A DNA stretch of 64,000 nt from Naumovozyma dairenensis CBS 421 (taxonomy: Eukaryota > Ascomycota > Saccharomycetes > Saccharomycetales > Saccharomycetaceae): positions 744,001-808,000 of the forward strand of contig NC_016486.1 in the NCBI RefSeq assembly GCF_000227115.2, read 5' to 3'. Each line of letters opens with the position of its first letter. Positions within the stretch are counted from its first letter, which is position 1. The notes under the pieces were generated by a model. That model made no database searches and was not told the origin of the DNA. It saw only the letters and a program-made list of their open reading frames with translations. Positions 29,064-38,876 of this stretch are shown piece after piece. Made by a program: the position numbers and the translations under genes.

Positions 29064-31799
29064 ATGGTGAACAAGATCAAAGCTTTAGACCTATCCGTGG
29101 TCAATAGGATTGCTGCCGGTGAGATCATTATTTCACCGATGAATGCTCTAAAAGAAATGATAGAAAACTCTATTGATGCAAAGGCAACATCCATAGACGT
29201 CTTAGTAAAAGAAGGTGGTATTAAACTACTACAAATAACTGATAATGGATCAGGGATTGAGAAAGATGATTTACCCATATTATGTGAAAGATTCACTACT
29301 TCAAAATTAGAAAAATTCGATGATCTACAAAATATTCAAACTTATGGATTTAGAGGTGAAGCATTAGCGAGTATCTCCCATATTGCCAGAGTCACTGTGA
29401 CGACTAAGACGAAAAACGATAAATGTGCATGGAAAGTATCATATTCTGAAGGTAAGATGTTAAATGAACCTAAACCTATTGCAGGGAAGGATGGGACTAC
29501 TATCTTAGTGGAAGATCTTTTTTATAATGTGCCGTCAAGATTAAGAAGTTTGAAATCGTCAACTGAAGAACATAATAAAATCGTTGATGTAACAAGTCGA
29601 TATGCTATCCATTCCAAGAGTATATCATTTTCTTGTAAAAAGTTCGGTGACTCTCATTATGCATTATCGATACCAGCTAATTTTTCTACTGAGGATAGGA
29701 TTAGACAAATCTATGGCGCCCAAGTTTCTTCGCATATTATACCATTTACATCGGACCCTATGAATGATTTAAACGTTATATCAGTGGAAGGTCTATTAAG
29801 TTCGATAACGTTCAACTTTAAAAAACCAATACGACCAATCTTTTTCATCAACAATAGGCTAATTACATGCGAACCCTTACGAAGATCATTAAATGCTATA
29901 TACAACAATTTCCTGCCGAAAGGTATCAGACCATTTATTTACCTAAGCATTTTAATAAATCCTACCTCAGTAGACGTTAACGTTCATCCAACCAAACGAG
30001 AAGTGAGATTCTTGAACCAAGACGAAATCTTGGAGGAAATTGCATTAAATGTACAGAGCGAAGTATCTAAAATTGACACATCACGATCATTCAAAGCAGC
30101 TACAATATTAACTGGGCCAACAGTGAACCTACCACATTCTAATTTCTCTCAATCATCGAAATCATCCAATGATACACCCAGTCAAAAGGTATCCGAACGT
30201 ACTTTAAGAACAAATACAAACTTCTCTCCACGTTCTTCCCAAAATTTTATTCCGACTGCAAATAAAGTAAAAAAATATGAAAATAAATTGAATAGGACAG
30301 ATTCTTTCCAATCGCAAATCACTTCGTTTCTAAAATCCAGTCAAAACGATGATAATTCCTTTCAAGCATCTAATCCCATTTTAGAGAAAGAAGATGGTGC
30401 TGATATTGGAATGTTGGATAACGTAGAAGACTTTGGTGAGGAAATAGATCGTACAGCAGACACTGAAATTGATCCAAATAGTAGTAACGCAGCATTATTA
30501 GAAAGTTCATTGATATTGCCATTCCAAGACGATGATGATGCTGATGATAATGATGATAATGATGATAATGATGATAATGATGATAACGAAATGAATGGGG
30601 ACCAGATTAATGACGAAATGAATGCAGCTCAGTGCAATTATGAAAGTAAGGAAAAGTCAGATGACAGTGTGGATGAAGATGAAGGCATCTTGAAACATCA
30701 GGTACAAGAAGCAAACGTACAGACCGAGCATGAAAGGCACCAAGATTTTGAGAATATAGGCGAAGATCACTTGCATGCTCATGGAAAGACAGAAGAACAG
30801 CATGAAGAAGATGAGGAAGATGGAAATTCATCAAAGGACATGTACAACGCTGAGGAATACTTTAATGATGGAGTAGAAGAGTCGGAGGATGATGAACAAG
30901 AATTACGACCCGATTTCGATGATACGCATGACGATTTGGAGGTACAATTACCGAAATTAGAATACGAGATACTACCAAAAGAACGTGTGGAGGTATCATT
31001 GACAAGTATCAAAGAACTTAAAGCCGCAGTAGACAATTCCGTGAATGATGAATTAACCACTATTTTTGCAGATCTTATATATGTTGGGATTATTGATCCT
31101 AATAGAAGAGTGGCAGTGATCCAACATGATGTAAAACTATTTTTGGTTGATTATGGCTCAGTTTGTTTCGAACTATTTTATCAAATCGCACTTACCGATT
31201 TTGCAAATTTTGGTAGTATAAAACTCGATGACAATGATAACGATAATAACGATTCTGTGAAAAATGAAGACTCTCTCCAGTTAAAACGTCTACTTTCTAC
31301 TATTGGGTCTATTAACGAAGAGTCTATCAATGCTATTGTTGAAAAATTATGGGAGATGAGGGAAATGTTGGATGAATACTTCTCTATTAAATTGGAGAGC
31401 GATGCTGGTAAGGAAAACCTAGAGTCTATACGTTTGGTAAGTATCCCAATGTTATTGAAAGAATACATCCCTCCTATTATAAAATTACCATTATTCATTT
31501 ATAGGCTAGGTACAAAGGTAGACTGGTCCGAAGAACAAACATGTCTGCAAGGTATAATGCAACAACTGGCGCTATTATATATTCCAGAAATGATAGATCC
31601 ATCCCATGAATCTGGTGCGATAGACTGTGAAGAAAATGATATTGATAGAGTCACGTCATTGGATCTTATGTCAAAACTATTAGAAACTGTCATCTTCCCA
31701 TGTATTAAGAGACGATTATTAGCCCCAAAAAATCTATTAAAAGATATTATAGAGATTGCAGATCTACCAGGTTTATATAAAGTGTTCGAAAGATGTTAA
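29064..31799 (+). CDS. MLH1: DNA mismatch-repair protein Mlh1 (MutL homologue)
   Basis: A 911-aa protein, longer than the 769-aa S. cerevisiae Mlh1. The N-terminal GHKL ATPase has all motifs: MIENSIDA with catalytic Glu34, DNGSGIEKDDL, the ATP lid ERFTTSKL, and GFRGEALAS, followed by the S5-like domain with NVHPTKREVRF. The C-terminal domain ends with the invariant FERC at 908-911, which contributes to the Pms1 endonuclease site. Between them an unusually long acidic linker (residues about 485-625) is rich in Asp, Glu, Asn and His and accounts for the extra length. Mlh1 pairs with Pms1, Mlh2 or Mlh3 in mismatch repair and meiotic crossing-over. Confidence 0.97.
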   Translation: MVNKIKALDLSVVNRIAAGEIIISPMNALKEMIENSIDAKATSIDVLVKEGGIKLLQITDNGSGIEKDDLPILCERFTTSKLEKFDDLQNIQTYGFRGEALASISHIARVTVTTKTKNDKCAWKVSYSEGKMLNEPKPIAGKDGTTILVEDLFYNVPSRLRSLKSSTEEHNKIVDVTSRYAIHSKSISFSCKKFGDSHYALSIPANFSTEDRIRQIYGAQVSSHIIPFTSDPMNDLNVISVEGLLSSITFNFKKPIRPIFFINNRLITCEPLRRSLNAIYNNFLPKGIRPFIYLSILINPTSVDVNVHPTKREVRFLNQDEILEEIALNVQSEVSKIDTSRSFKAATILTGPTVNLPHSNFSQSSKSSNDTPSQKVSERTLRTNTNFSPRSSQNFIPTANKVKKYENKLNRTDSFQSQITSFLKSSQNDDNSFQASNPILEKEDGADIGMLDNVEDFGEEIDRTADTEIDPNSSNAALLESSLILPFQDDDDADDNDDNDDNDDNDDNEMNGDQINDEMNAAQCNYESKEKSDDSVDEDEGILKHQVQEANVQTEHERHQDFENIGEDHLHAHGKTEEQHEEDEEDGNSSKDMYNAEEYFNDGVEESEDDEQELRPDFDDTHDDLEVQLPKLEYEILPKERVEVSLTSIKELKAAVDNSVNDELTTIFADLIYVGIIDPNRRVAVIQHDVKLFLVDYGSVCFELFYQIALTDFANFGSIKLDDNDNDNNDSVKNEDSLQLKRLLSTIGSINEESINAIVEKLWEMREMLDEYFSIKLESDAGKENLESIRLVSIPMLLKEYIPPIIKLPLFIYRLGTKVDWSEEQTCLQGIMQQLALLYIPEMIDPSHESGAIDCEENDIDRVTSLDLMSKLLETVIFPCIKRRLLAPKNLLKDIIEIADLPGLYKVFERC
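30537..30588 (+). repeat. Coding GATGATAAT repeat in MLH1 linker
   Basis: A run of GATGATAAT units encodes Asp-Asp-Asn repeats in the acidic linker of Mlh1. It is an in-frame, length-variable type of tract. Confidence 0.75.
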
Positions 31800-31825
31800 T
31801 TTAAATACGTATTCTATTAAAATTT

Positions 31826-33718
31826 TCATGTAATTAAATTATCAATATTATATTCATTTTCAAAAGTTGAGACTATCATTTTAAATTCCTCTGTCTCGAG
31901 AGCCGCGACTTTAAAATTGGCTTCATCTTCATCAAAGTTTTTTATTGACTCGTCTTCACCTGTATTATACCTATTTCGTGGGGCGATGTTTCCTGTCCCC
32001 TTAATAACCATGGGCACTCTTCTATTATATCTATTTATAAATTTCATGTCATTTTGCAAAATTTTAAAAACTGGATGAATTGCAGTCAATCCTGACCCAA
32101 TCACTTGAACTCTTGTCCACAATATTTCCAAGCCATGTAAACGATCAAGTATAAATAACAGGTTGTTAATTTTTTCCCCAAACATTAATGAAAAAGTTGA
32201 TATGAGCTCATTCAAATCAGCCTTAATTTGTAATATTTGATCAGTCTGTTGGAATATTGAATAAAATTCATAAAATGGAGCAATCCTTGATATTATTCTA
32301 AAGACATAAGGATGTTTATTAAAAATTGAGTTTCCCTCAGTTACATTTTTAACAAGTAATGCAATTAAAGTCTTCGTATAATGAATGGAAACTGATAAAG
32401 ATTGTTCCACTTGGTAATATACCAAATAAGCCTTATGAATTTTCCAAAATACAGAATTGATGAGGAAAGTAGTTATAAATTTTTCTAATGTAGAACGACT
32501 TGTCTTTTCTTTCTTTTGCTTTAATGATATTTGTTTCTCTACTTTGGCTAATTCCTTCCGTATGTTGTCTAATGTACCCATTCTAGGTTTTGCTACTTGA
32601 TTAAGATATTTGTCGATATCTCTATCTAAGGAAATAATTTTCCAACACATAAGTTCAAAATTACTATCTTCATGGAAAATATCTGTGGAAGAGTTGAATT
32701 CGAAAAATGATGGTTGTAAGAATAATGATGGAATTTCAGAATGGAAAGATATTAGTTTACTAGGTCCAGATTGAAGATAATCTGCGATACATAATAGATA
32801 CCAAATCTTTGCAAATCTGTTCTTAGAGATCTCTGTCGCTTCATCATCATCATTAAATGGTTTATAAAAATCAATACTGAAGAGCTTAGCAACATTCATG
32901 CACTGTATTATTAGACTGTCTACAAGTATATGGTCAGAAAATGTAAAACTTGTGGAATTTAAGATTATATATGTTTGTAAAAGTCTGATATCTGGGTACA
33001 TCATGAATTTAGCTTTATTCAATTGCATTATGGTTGTATTAGTAAATCCTCTGAACAATTCATAGCTCAATTGTTCTGTCCATTCATCTAATGGATTAAC
33101 TTCAAGCCACTTACACACGGATTTCGAGTCAAATAATTTCGCTAATTGGTCCAATGGCATATAATAAACAGATATGGTGAAGAACGCCCATAGTAAGGCG
33201 TTTGAATAGTAATTATCAGACGTCAAGAATATATGAGTTTCACTTTCTTCAGCTTCTTCTCTTCTTCGCCAATAATGTTCTAATTGAGGATATAAATCAG
33301 CTAATTCCCCTAAACAACCAAAATGTAACGCACCTAATTGTTCCATGGCAAAATTCAACAACTTGAATGATGCCTCCATATTCAACAATTTCATCCAAAA
33401 ATCGCATTCATTTAAATCAGCGATCATATCAACAGTTTTCTTCAAAGTATTGATATTTTTAGTCTTAAGAAGACCTATATCCATGATCCAATACTCATAA
33501 CTTTGCCACAGTTCCAATAAAGTCGGTAGATATTCTGAACTACGTTCTCCAAGTTTGCTTGTATAGTTTGCAGTCGCTGAAGTGAGACATTCTGCCTCTA
33601 AACCTTTCTGTACACAACTTGTACATGGGATCAATTTATCACATTTTGTTTTCTTTCTTTTGCATACGGAACATGCATATGTGGTTTTCTTCGTCTCCTT
33701 CGTGGACCAATGTAACAT
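31826..33718 (-). CDS. CEP3: Cep3, CBF3 kinetochore subunit with Zn2Cys6 domain
   Basis: The first ATG (33718) gives 630 aa (S. cerevisiae 608 aa). The open frame continues upstream to a TTG, which was not used. An N-terminal zinc cluster has Cys16, 19, 26, 32, 35 and 44 (CX2CX6CX5CX2CX8C) with the basic run KRKKTKC. The rest is the helical dimerisation domain typical of Cep3, with EYLPTLLELWQSYEYWI, FAMEQLGALHFG and HPVFKILQND conserved. Cep3 is the sequence-specific part of the CBF3 complex that recognises the CCG of CDEIII in point centromeres. MLH1 and CEP3 are convergent with only 26 bases between stop codons. Confidence 0.95.
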   Translation of the reverse strand: MLHWSTKETKKTTYACSVCKRKKTKCDKLIPCTSCVQKGLEAECLTSATANYTSKLGERSSEYLPTLLELWQSYEYWIMDIGLLKTKNINTLKKTVDMIADLNECDFWMKLLNMEASFKLLNFAMEQLGALHFGCLGELADLYPQLEHYWRRREEAEESETHIFLTSDNYYSNALLWAFFTISVYYMPLDQLAKLFDSKSVCKWLEVNPLDEWTEQLSYELFRGFTNTTIMQLNKAKFMMYPDIRLLQTYIILNSTSFTFSDHILVDSLIIQCMNVAKLFSIDFYKPFNDDDEATEISKNRFAKIWYLLCIADYLQSGPSKLISFHSEIPSLFLQPSFFEFNSSTDIFHEDSNFELMCWKIISLDRDIDKYLNQVAKPRMGTLDNIRKELAKVEKQISLKQKKEKTSRSTLEKFITTFLINSVFWKIHKAYLVYYQVEQSLSVSIHYTKTLIALLVKNVTEGNSIFNKHPYVFRIISRIAPFYEFYSIFQQTDQILQIKADLNELISTFSLMFGEKINNLLFILDRLHGLEILWTRVQVIGSGLTAIHPVFKILQNDMKFINRYNRRVPMVIKGTGNIAPRNRYNTGEDESIKNFDEDEANFKVAALETEEFKMIVSTFENEYNIDNLIT

Positions 33719-33933
33719 TAAAAACTGATAATTAGGGCTTGAATAAACGAATGTAAAAACCACTGTGTGAGCACTCAATTGTGTCTTGAGAAGTGGGAAT
33801 GTTTTGGGCTTGGTGGTTTGGTAGAAATTGGTTCACAGATGACAGTTTCATCATAATATAATATAAACATTGGAAATTTCACCTTACGCGTAACTGCGAA
33901 TTTGGGTAATATTTATTTCTCTTTCGAATGTCA

Positions 33934-33962
33934 CAAAATAAAATAAAATAAAATAAAATAAA
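33934..33962. repeat. (AAAAT)n pentanucleotide repeat
   Basis: About six tandem AAAAT units lie about 215 bases upstream of CEP3. A simple-sequence, poly(dA)-like tract of this kind often disfavours nucleosomes in yeast promoters. Confidence 0.7.
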
Positions 33963-34182
33963 GTCTGTTTTATTGTCAAAGAAGAGATGTTTCGACAGAA
34001 TCAAATGGAATAAACCTCTATACTATATAGGATGTTTTAACCTTACCTGTTAGTTATTTTGATAAAATCAGCGGAGGTTTTCTTTTTGACCATTTCGAGA
34101 AATTATTGAGGCACATGATCCATTTTGATGCCAATTATGCTTCGAGATATGAAGTGTGCAGATGTAACACTAGAACCACAAC

Positions 34183-34298
34183 AGGATTTCTCTGTACTTC
34201 CATCTGAAAGTGATCAGCATGATCTGGAGTGTCAGAGTTGTTGTTCTTAGTGTTTGTTTTATTTGCTTACTTAACGGTTACTTAATAATGTATATACT
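34183..34298. repeat. Dispersed repeat, copy B (possible solo-LTR remnant)
   Basis: Same strand orientation as copy A at 7598-7710. They share the block GCTTACTTAACGGTTACTTA and the following TATA-containing bases almost exactly, with weaker similarity upstream (GATCTGGAGTGTCA, TTGTTGTT). The copies are 26.6 kb apart, both intergenic. Confidence 0.45.
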
Positions 34299-34998
34299 AG
34301 TTCACCATATCTATTTATTTATTACTGAAGGAAAGTCTTCTTGTCTTCTCTCTTGTTCTCTCTTCTAGTTAACTATATTTCCCACACTTGAGTTCAATGA
34401 CTTGAACAAGACCACAATATATTCACTCATGTAGTAATGTTGGGAAAATAGGGTTTTAAAGAAAAGTGGTGGTGTTTCTTATTTACTTTTAGTCTTCCCC
34501 TATGAATCTTCAGTCGCAAGAAAAAAATAAATTTTTTGTAAATATCTAACACTCAAATATAAATAAAAAATGAACTTTTTGAACGAAAATGATTAAAACT
34601 TATGCAGACAGAATCCCCATAAAGGGTATCTCCTTTTACTGTTATTTTGAAAAAATGAATTGTGGTCAGTGATTCCAGTTTAAAGGTCTCCTTCACTCAG
34701 GACCTGTTTTGTCTGGCGCAGAAGGTTTTCATTTTCTTTCCCTATTAAATGCCATGATTATACATACTTTGAGACATATAAAGAAAAAGTATGATACTTG
34801 AAACTCATTCAAGAAGAGGGACTTAGTCTAATACAATATAGCATGGATTCGTGAGAATCATTCTCTATTCTTTTTCAACTCATTATAGAACTAAACATAC
34901 TCTGTAAAGATAGATGAAAGTATTATATTAACTTCATTACAAAGAATATATATATATATACATATGTGAGATGAGTTACAGGTTTCTTTTCGCAACTT

Positions 34999-36537
34999 CT
35001 AACTACCCGGTTGAGCTAAACTCATATGGACAGCCTTTGTTTGACAATATGTTTCAACTCCACTTTTACCCAATTCTCTACCAATGCCACTCATCTTATA
35101 ACCACCAAAGGGGACTGACATTTCAGGATCATTGGATGAATTAACCCAAACTGTACCTGCTTGAATATCGTTGATGAATTTATTAGCAGTTCTAATATTT
35201 TCAGTAAATATGGCTGAAGCCAAACCATAACTTGTATTATTTGCCAATTTGATGACTTCATCATATGTCTCAAATGGTGTAACTGTTACAGCCGGACCAA
35301 AGATCTCTTCTGTATTCCATGGAGAATCATAAGGGACACTAGTAAATATTGTGGGAGGAATGAAGAAGCCCTTATTTGATTCAGGAGGATCATCCAAGAC
35401 CTTGTGAACTTTACAAGTGTAAGATAGCTTGTATGGTGTTTCTGGATGAGGCATTTCTCCTTTCAAAAATTCGCTAATTTTATCAAATTGCTTCTTAGAG
35501 ATAACAGGTCCAATAGTACAATCTTCATCAAATGGGTCGAAATTCTTACCAAACCCCCATTTTTCTTTGATATGTTTTGTAAATAATTCCAGAAACTTAT
35601 CATAATTAGAATAATGAACATAAATCCTCGAGTTAGCAGTACAATTTTGACCTGAATTGAAGAAGATCCCCTTAGCAGTCCATTCAATAGCTTGTTCCAA
35701 ATTTGCATCTTCAAAAATAACAGCAGGTGATTTACCACCACATTCTAAAGTAACGTCTTTCATATTTGATTCAGCTGAAGCTTTCAAGATTCCCAATCCA
35801 ACAGAAGTGCTACCAGTAAATGAGATTTTTTCAATACCTGGATGCTTACCCAAAGCATTACCAACTACAGCACCGTTACCTGGGATAATATTCAAGACAC
35901 CAGGAGGGAAACCTGCCTCTACAAATAATTGAGCCAAGTACAATACTGATAAGGAGGTATTCTCGGCAGGTTTAAGTACAATAGTATTACCTGTAGCTAA
36001 ACAACCTTGTATTTTCCAGCTTGCCATTGCTAATGGATAATTCCAAGGGACAATCTGACCAACTACCCCATATGGAGCCATTAAAGTGTAGCAAAATTTT
36101 TCTTCACTGATTGGGATAGTTTCACCAGTAGTGAATTTATCAGTAGCTCCAGCAAAATATCTAGTTAAATAAATGATTTGTTCCAAATCCAACATAGCGT
36201 TGGAATGATATGGCTTACCTGAATCTAAAGTCTCTAAAGCAGCTAACGTACATTTATCACGCTCGATTAAATCAGCTAGTTTCATTAATAGCAGACTTCT
36301 TTCAGCGGGGGAAGTATGTTTCCAGACATTTTCATAGGCATCTGAGGCAGCTTTCACTGCACGATCAACGTCTGCAAAAGAACCGCTATAAAAAGATGTG
36401 ATCACTTCACCTGTAGATGGATTAATGGTTTCTATTTTTTCTTCATTTTCAGATTTGACGAATTCGTTATTAATGAAGAGACCAATTGGTTGTTTCAACG
36501 TAAGATTACGTTGAGGGATGTGGATCTGAGTAAACAT
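34999..36537 (-). CDS. ALD2: Cytosolic aldehyde dehydrogenase, Ald2/Ald3 type
   Basis: A 512-aa NAD(P)-dependent aldehyde dehydrogenase (S. cerevisiae Ald2/Ald3 are 506 aa). Family blocks include VPWNYPLAMASWK, the cofactor loop FTGSTSVG, the general base in TLECGGKSP, the catalytic Cys299 in FFNSGQNCTANSR and EEIFGPAV near the C-terminus. There is no mitochondrial presequence, and the N-terminus (LKQPIGLFINNEF) matches Ald2/Ald3 best. S. cerevisiae has a tandem pair here (YMR169C and YMR170C); only one copy is present. The upstream region carries three STRE cores, in line with Msn2/Msn4 stress control of ALD2/ALD3. The choice between ALD2 and ALD3 is arbitrary. Confidence 0.9.
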   Translation of the reverse strand: MFTQIHIPQRNLTLKQPIGLFINNEFVKSENEEKIETINPSTGEVITSFYSGSFADVDRAVKAASDAYENVWKHTSPAERSLLLMKLADLIERDKCTLAALETLDSGKPYHSNAMLDLEQIIYLTRYFAGATDKFTTGETIPISEEKFCYTLMAPYGVVGQIVPWNYPLAMASWKIQGCLATGNTIVLKPAENTSLSVLYLAQLFVEAGFPPGVLNIIPGNGAVVGNALGKHPGIEKISFTGSTSVGLGILKASAESNMKDVTLECGGKSPAVIFEDANLEQAIEWTAKGIFFNSGQNCTANSRIYVHYSNYDKFLELFTKHIKEKWGFGKNFDPFDEDCTIGPVISKKQFDKISEFLKGEMPHPETPYKLSYTCKVHKVLDDPPESNKGFFIPPTIFTSVPYDSPWNTEEIFGPAVTVTPFETYDEVIKLANNTSYGLASAIFTENIRTANKFINDIQAGTVWVNSSNDPEMSVPFGGYKMSGIGRELGKSGVETYCQTKAVHMSLAQPGS

Positions 36538-36718
36538 TTTTGTCTTATTGGCTTTTTGGTCGCTTGTAATTCATAGAGAGTGTGTTTCAAGACATAGGTA
36601 GATATAGTCTCATTTTGTGTATTGTATTAGCAACTATATATATACTGTAGTAGATACATAATAAATACACTACTCCCTTTAACTATACCTCCCTTCTGCA
36701 TAGTAGTTATTGGTTAAA

Positions 36719-36723
36719 CCCCT
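36719..36723 (+). promoter_or_regulatory. STRE core (CCCCT)
   Basis: This is the Msn2/Msn4 stress-response core about 180 bases upstream of the aldehyde dehydrogenase start. ALD2 and ALD3 of S. cerevisiae are stress-induced through such sites. Confidence 0.4.
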
Positions 36724-37075
36724 TCGCATTAGCCCGATGGTAAGATGCACTTGTAAATCATATTATTCTGGCATATAGAGGCCACATGGTACAAGCCCCA
36801 CCAACATGCACACACCTCCTATAGATAAGACATTAATAATGAATGTCGATTTCCTTGTTTTCCCTCTTCATTATCCAAGCCAATTGGTGGTTTGTTTCCT
36901 CGTTTCTTATTGTTCTACGTATTCACATTGATGTTGGTTAGGAGAAGACCTTACATTTCTCGCATCGCTCCATTCTGTTTAATTTGGAAAGGAAAATCTT
37001 CAACGACAAACTTGGGAACAAAACTGAAGTGATCTGATGTTCAAGGACAACAAGACATATAGGAGTAGGAGGAAT

Positions 37076-37093
37076 CCCCTTGTTCCAGAGGGG
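37076..37093. promoter_or_regulatory. Pair of inverted STRE cores (CCCCT...AGGGG)
   Basis: CCCCT at 37076-37080 and AGGGG at 37089-37093 face each other with 8 bases between, about 540 bases upstream of the aldehyde dehydrogenase. Paired STREs often act together. Confidence 0.4.
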
Positions 37094-38068
37094 AATCTGT
37101 AGATGCTAGAGCAATGCCATTCTATTAAAGGTATTCCCCGGATGTTGTGAGACTACGTGTGTCCTTCCTAGACTAACACTGATGGTGTTGGTATTGAAGA
37201 AACATGCGTGATCTCATATACTGCATTGTTTATTCACGATAGCTGCTGGTATTGAAGAAACATAGCTGGTATATGATAACAAAATTTATACATTAAGATA
37301 TTATTTATGCTTTGCAATAATGTCGAGCCTAATGATATACGTCTCATCTCGATTGAAATAGACAATCAGCGAATAAGCACATATAAAATGTTGCACTTTA
37401 TTAACTGAATAGCAATGTGTGTAGTCCGCTACAGAAATCTTACTAAACTATCATTGATGCTTTCCACAAAAAAGTATCAGAAAGGCACCTATAAATGGTT
37501 CGCTAACCTTAAGAAGAGATAGATATATTGGTTTTCTTGAACTTTGTTCTAGGAAATACACCATCCCAACCTTCGCAATTGGTTAGATTTCTTAAAATAC
37601 TTCCTGGTTTAATGTAATGCTAAAAAATCTTCATTTTGTTTGATTCTCATACCTAAATATTTGTCTGCTTTACCCAATCTTTCACAGCTTTAATCCGTCG
37701 TTATTGGTAAAGTCCACAAAGATTTGGCGATAAGAATCAAACAAAATGACGATGTTTAGCATTACATTAGATACACAATTTTATTTCATTCAGGTAAACG
37801 AGAGCTTTAATTGTGTTTCGCAGGCCGCCATCTCTTATAATTCTGGGCTATACATCCCAGTTCTGTTAAGGCAGAGGCGTGATCATGGTCCTGTATTCTT
37901 TTTATGGTACATTTTTAGATGTTTCATATTAAAGAATGTCATATTAGAAAGTATCTGTTCTGGCTGTTGGACGATATTTATCCTTGTTCTTTCCTGTAAT
38001 TTTAGAGACTCAACATTGCCGAATCATATCCAAGCTCAACGATCAATTCCTGTTGTATGATATCGTGA

Positions 38069-38248
38069 AATTACTTAGACTATCGCATCAAAAATGGATT
38101 GTGCTTCAAGGATTATCTTAACGAACGCTTCAAGGATTATCTTAAAGAACTCTCCAAGAAGATAAAGCTAAAAGATGTCCCTGCAATGAATTCTTTGGAT
38201 TTAGTAAGACGAATATCTTCTATTTTATTTCCTAGTTCTTTACTTTAG
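38069..38248 (+). pseudogene. Possible gene fragment with an internal 24-base tandem repeat
   Basis: A 59-codon open stretch lies between stops with no ATG near its start. Its translation is lysine- and leucine-rich and looks coding: LCFKDYLNERFKDYLKELSK, then KLKDVPAMNSLDLVRRIS. Two 24-base units (38102-38125 and 38126-38149) encode CFKDYLNE and RFKDYLKE. Upstream in the same frame, pieces such as FHIKECHIRKYLFWLLDDIY occur between stops. I do not recognise a family. It could be the 3' end of a decayed gene. Confidence 0.3.
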
Positions 38249-38362
38249 CATACTTACGGAGTAAGAGCTGAGTGAACGTTCCAAATAAGTAGATAAAATA
38301 CGTTACACTTCATATCATCATTCCCGCAACGGTTATACGAAAGACTATAAGGCTCCTTACCT

Positions 38363-38635
38363 TCATCCTGGAGTTCTAGCATCGTGACACAATAAATAAA
38401 GAAAAACTGCTAGAAGAGCGATGCTGGAAAGAGGGAAATGGGCTAATCTAACAAAACAATGTATAATAATAAGAAAGAAAGGTTCAATGCTCCATCCAGT
38501 TAAAGTGGCAACTTCGTTACCTGTGAATGAATAAATGGCCTTAGTTAGATTGAAATCCTCGTTGAAACGTTCTTCCTGGTACATTGAATTAAACTCCCTG
38601 GCACGACTGTTTGATAAAGATAATAAAGGCATCAT
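38363..38635 (-). pseudogene. Duplicated fragment of the unrecognised gene
   Basis: This 90-codon frame begins in the left repeat copy with the same peptide as the intact gene (MMPLLSLSNSRAREFNSMYQ through LTGWSIE). It then continues into an unrelated hydrophobic run (FFLIIIHCFVRLAHFPLSS) and stops. It has no promoter of its own and overlaps the end of the longer frame in a different phase. It is best read as a by-product of the duplication. If the hydrophobic run were the real C-terminus, it would add a membrane anchor. Confidence 0.5.
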
Positions 38636-38876
38636 ATTCCTCGACCCCTAATTTATTTCTCAATTCCGATTCTTCAATACGTGGGAACTGTGCAATGATT
38701 GCGACATCCTGTGGGTGTTCAATACTCCATCCAGTTAAAGTGGCAACTTCGTTACCTGTGAATGAATAAATGGCCTTAGTTAGATTGAAATCCTCGTTGA
38801 AACGTTCTTCCTGGTACATTGAATTAAACTCCCTGGCACGACTGTTTGATAAAGATAATAAAGGCATCATATTCCT
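38482..38876. repeat. Direct repeat of 160 bp (38482-38641 and 38717-38876)
   Basis: The two copies differ at one base (G at 38489, A at 38724) and are offset by 235 bases, with 75 bases of unique sequence between them. The right copy lies within the unidentified gene; the left copy covers and extends beyond its present 3' end. The near identity points to a very recent event or to an assembly artefact. Confidence 0.95.

Larger units (their letters stand above)
33719..34998. other. Intergenic region CEP3 / aldehyde dehydrogenase
   Basis: This 1.28-kb stretch holds the CEP3 promoter, an (AAAAT)n repeat, dispersed repeat copy B and the dehydrogenase 3' flank with a (TA)n tract near 34949-34962. 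No coding sequence is supported. Confidence 0.5.
36538..38362. other. Long intergenic region upstream of the aldehyde dehydrogenase
   Basis: This 1.8-kb stretch carries STRE cores (36719, 37076, 37089) in the part nearest the dehydrogenase, then AT-rich sequence, and a probable plus-strand gene fragment at 38069-38248. A 104-codon plus-strand frame at 37746-38060 has unusual Cys/Phe-rich composition and is not called as a gene. Confidence 0.5.

Noticed and set aside
33719..33778. Upstream extension of CEP3 by 20 codons
   Set aside because: The extension begins at TTG. The ATG at 33718 places the zinc cluster at the usual distance from the N-terminus.
37746..38060. 104-codon plus-strand open frame
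   Set aside because: Composition is Cys/Phe/Ile-rich without a recognisable family. The coding-like signal in this area is in a different frame and broken by stops.
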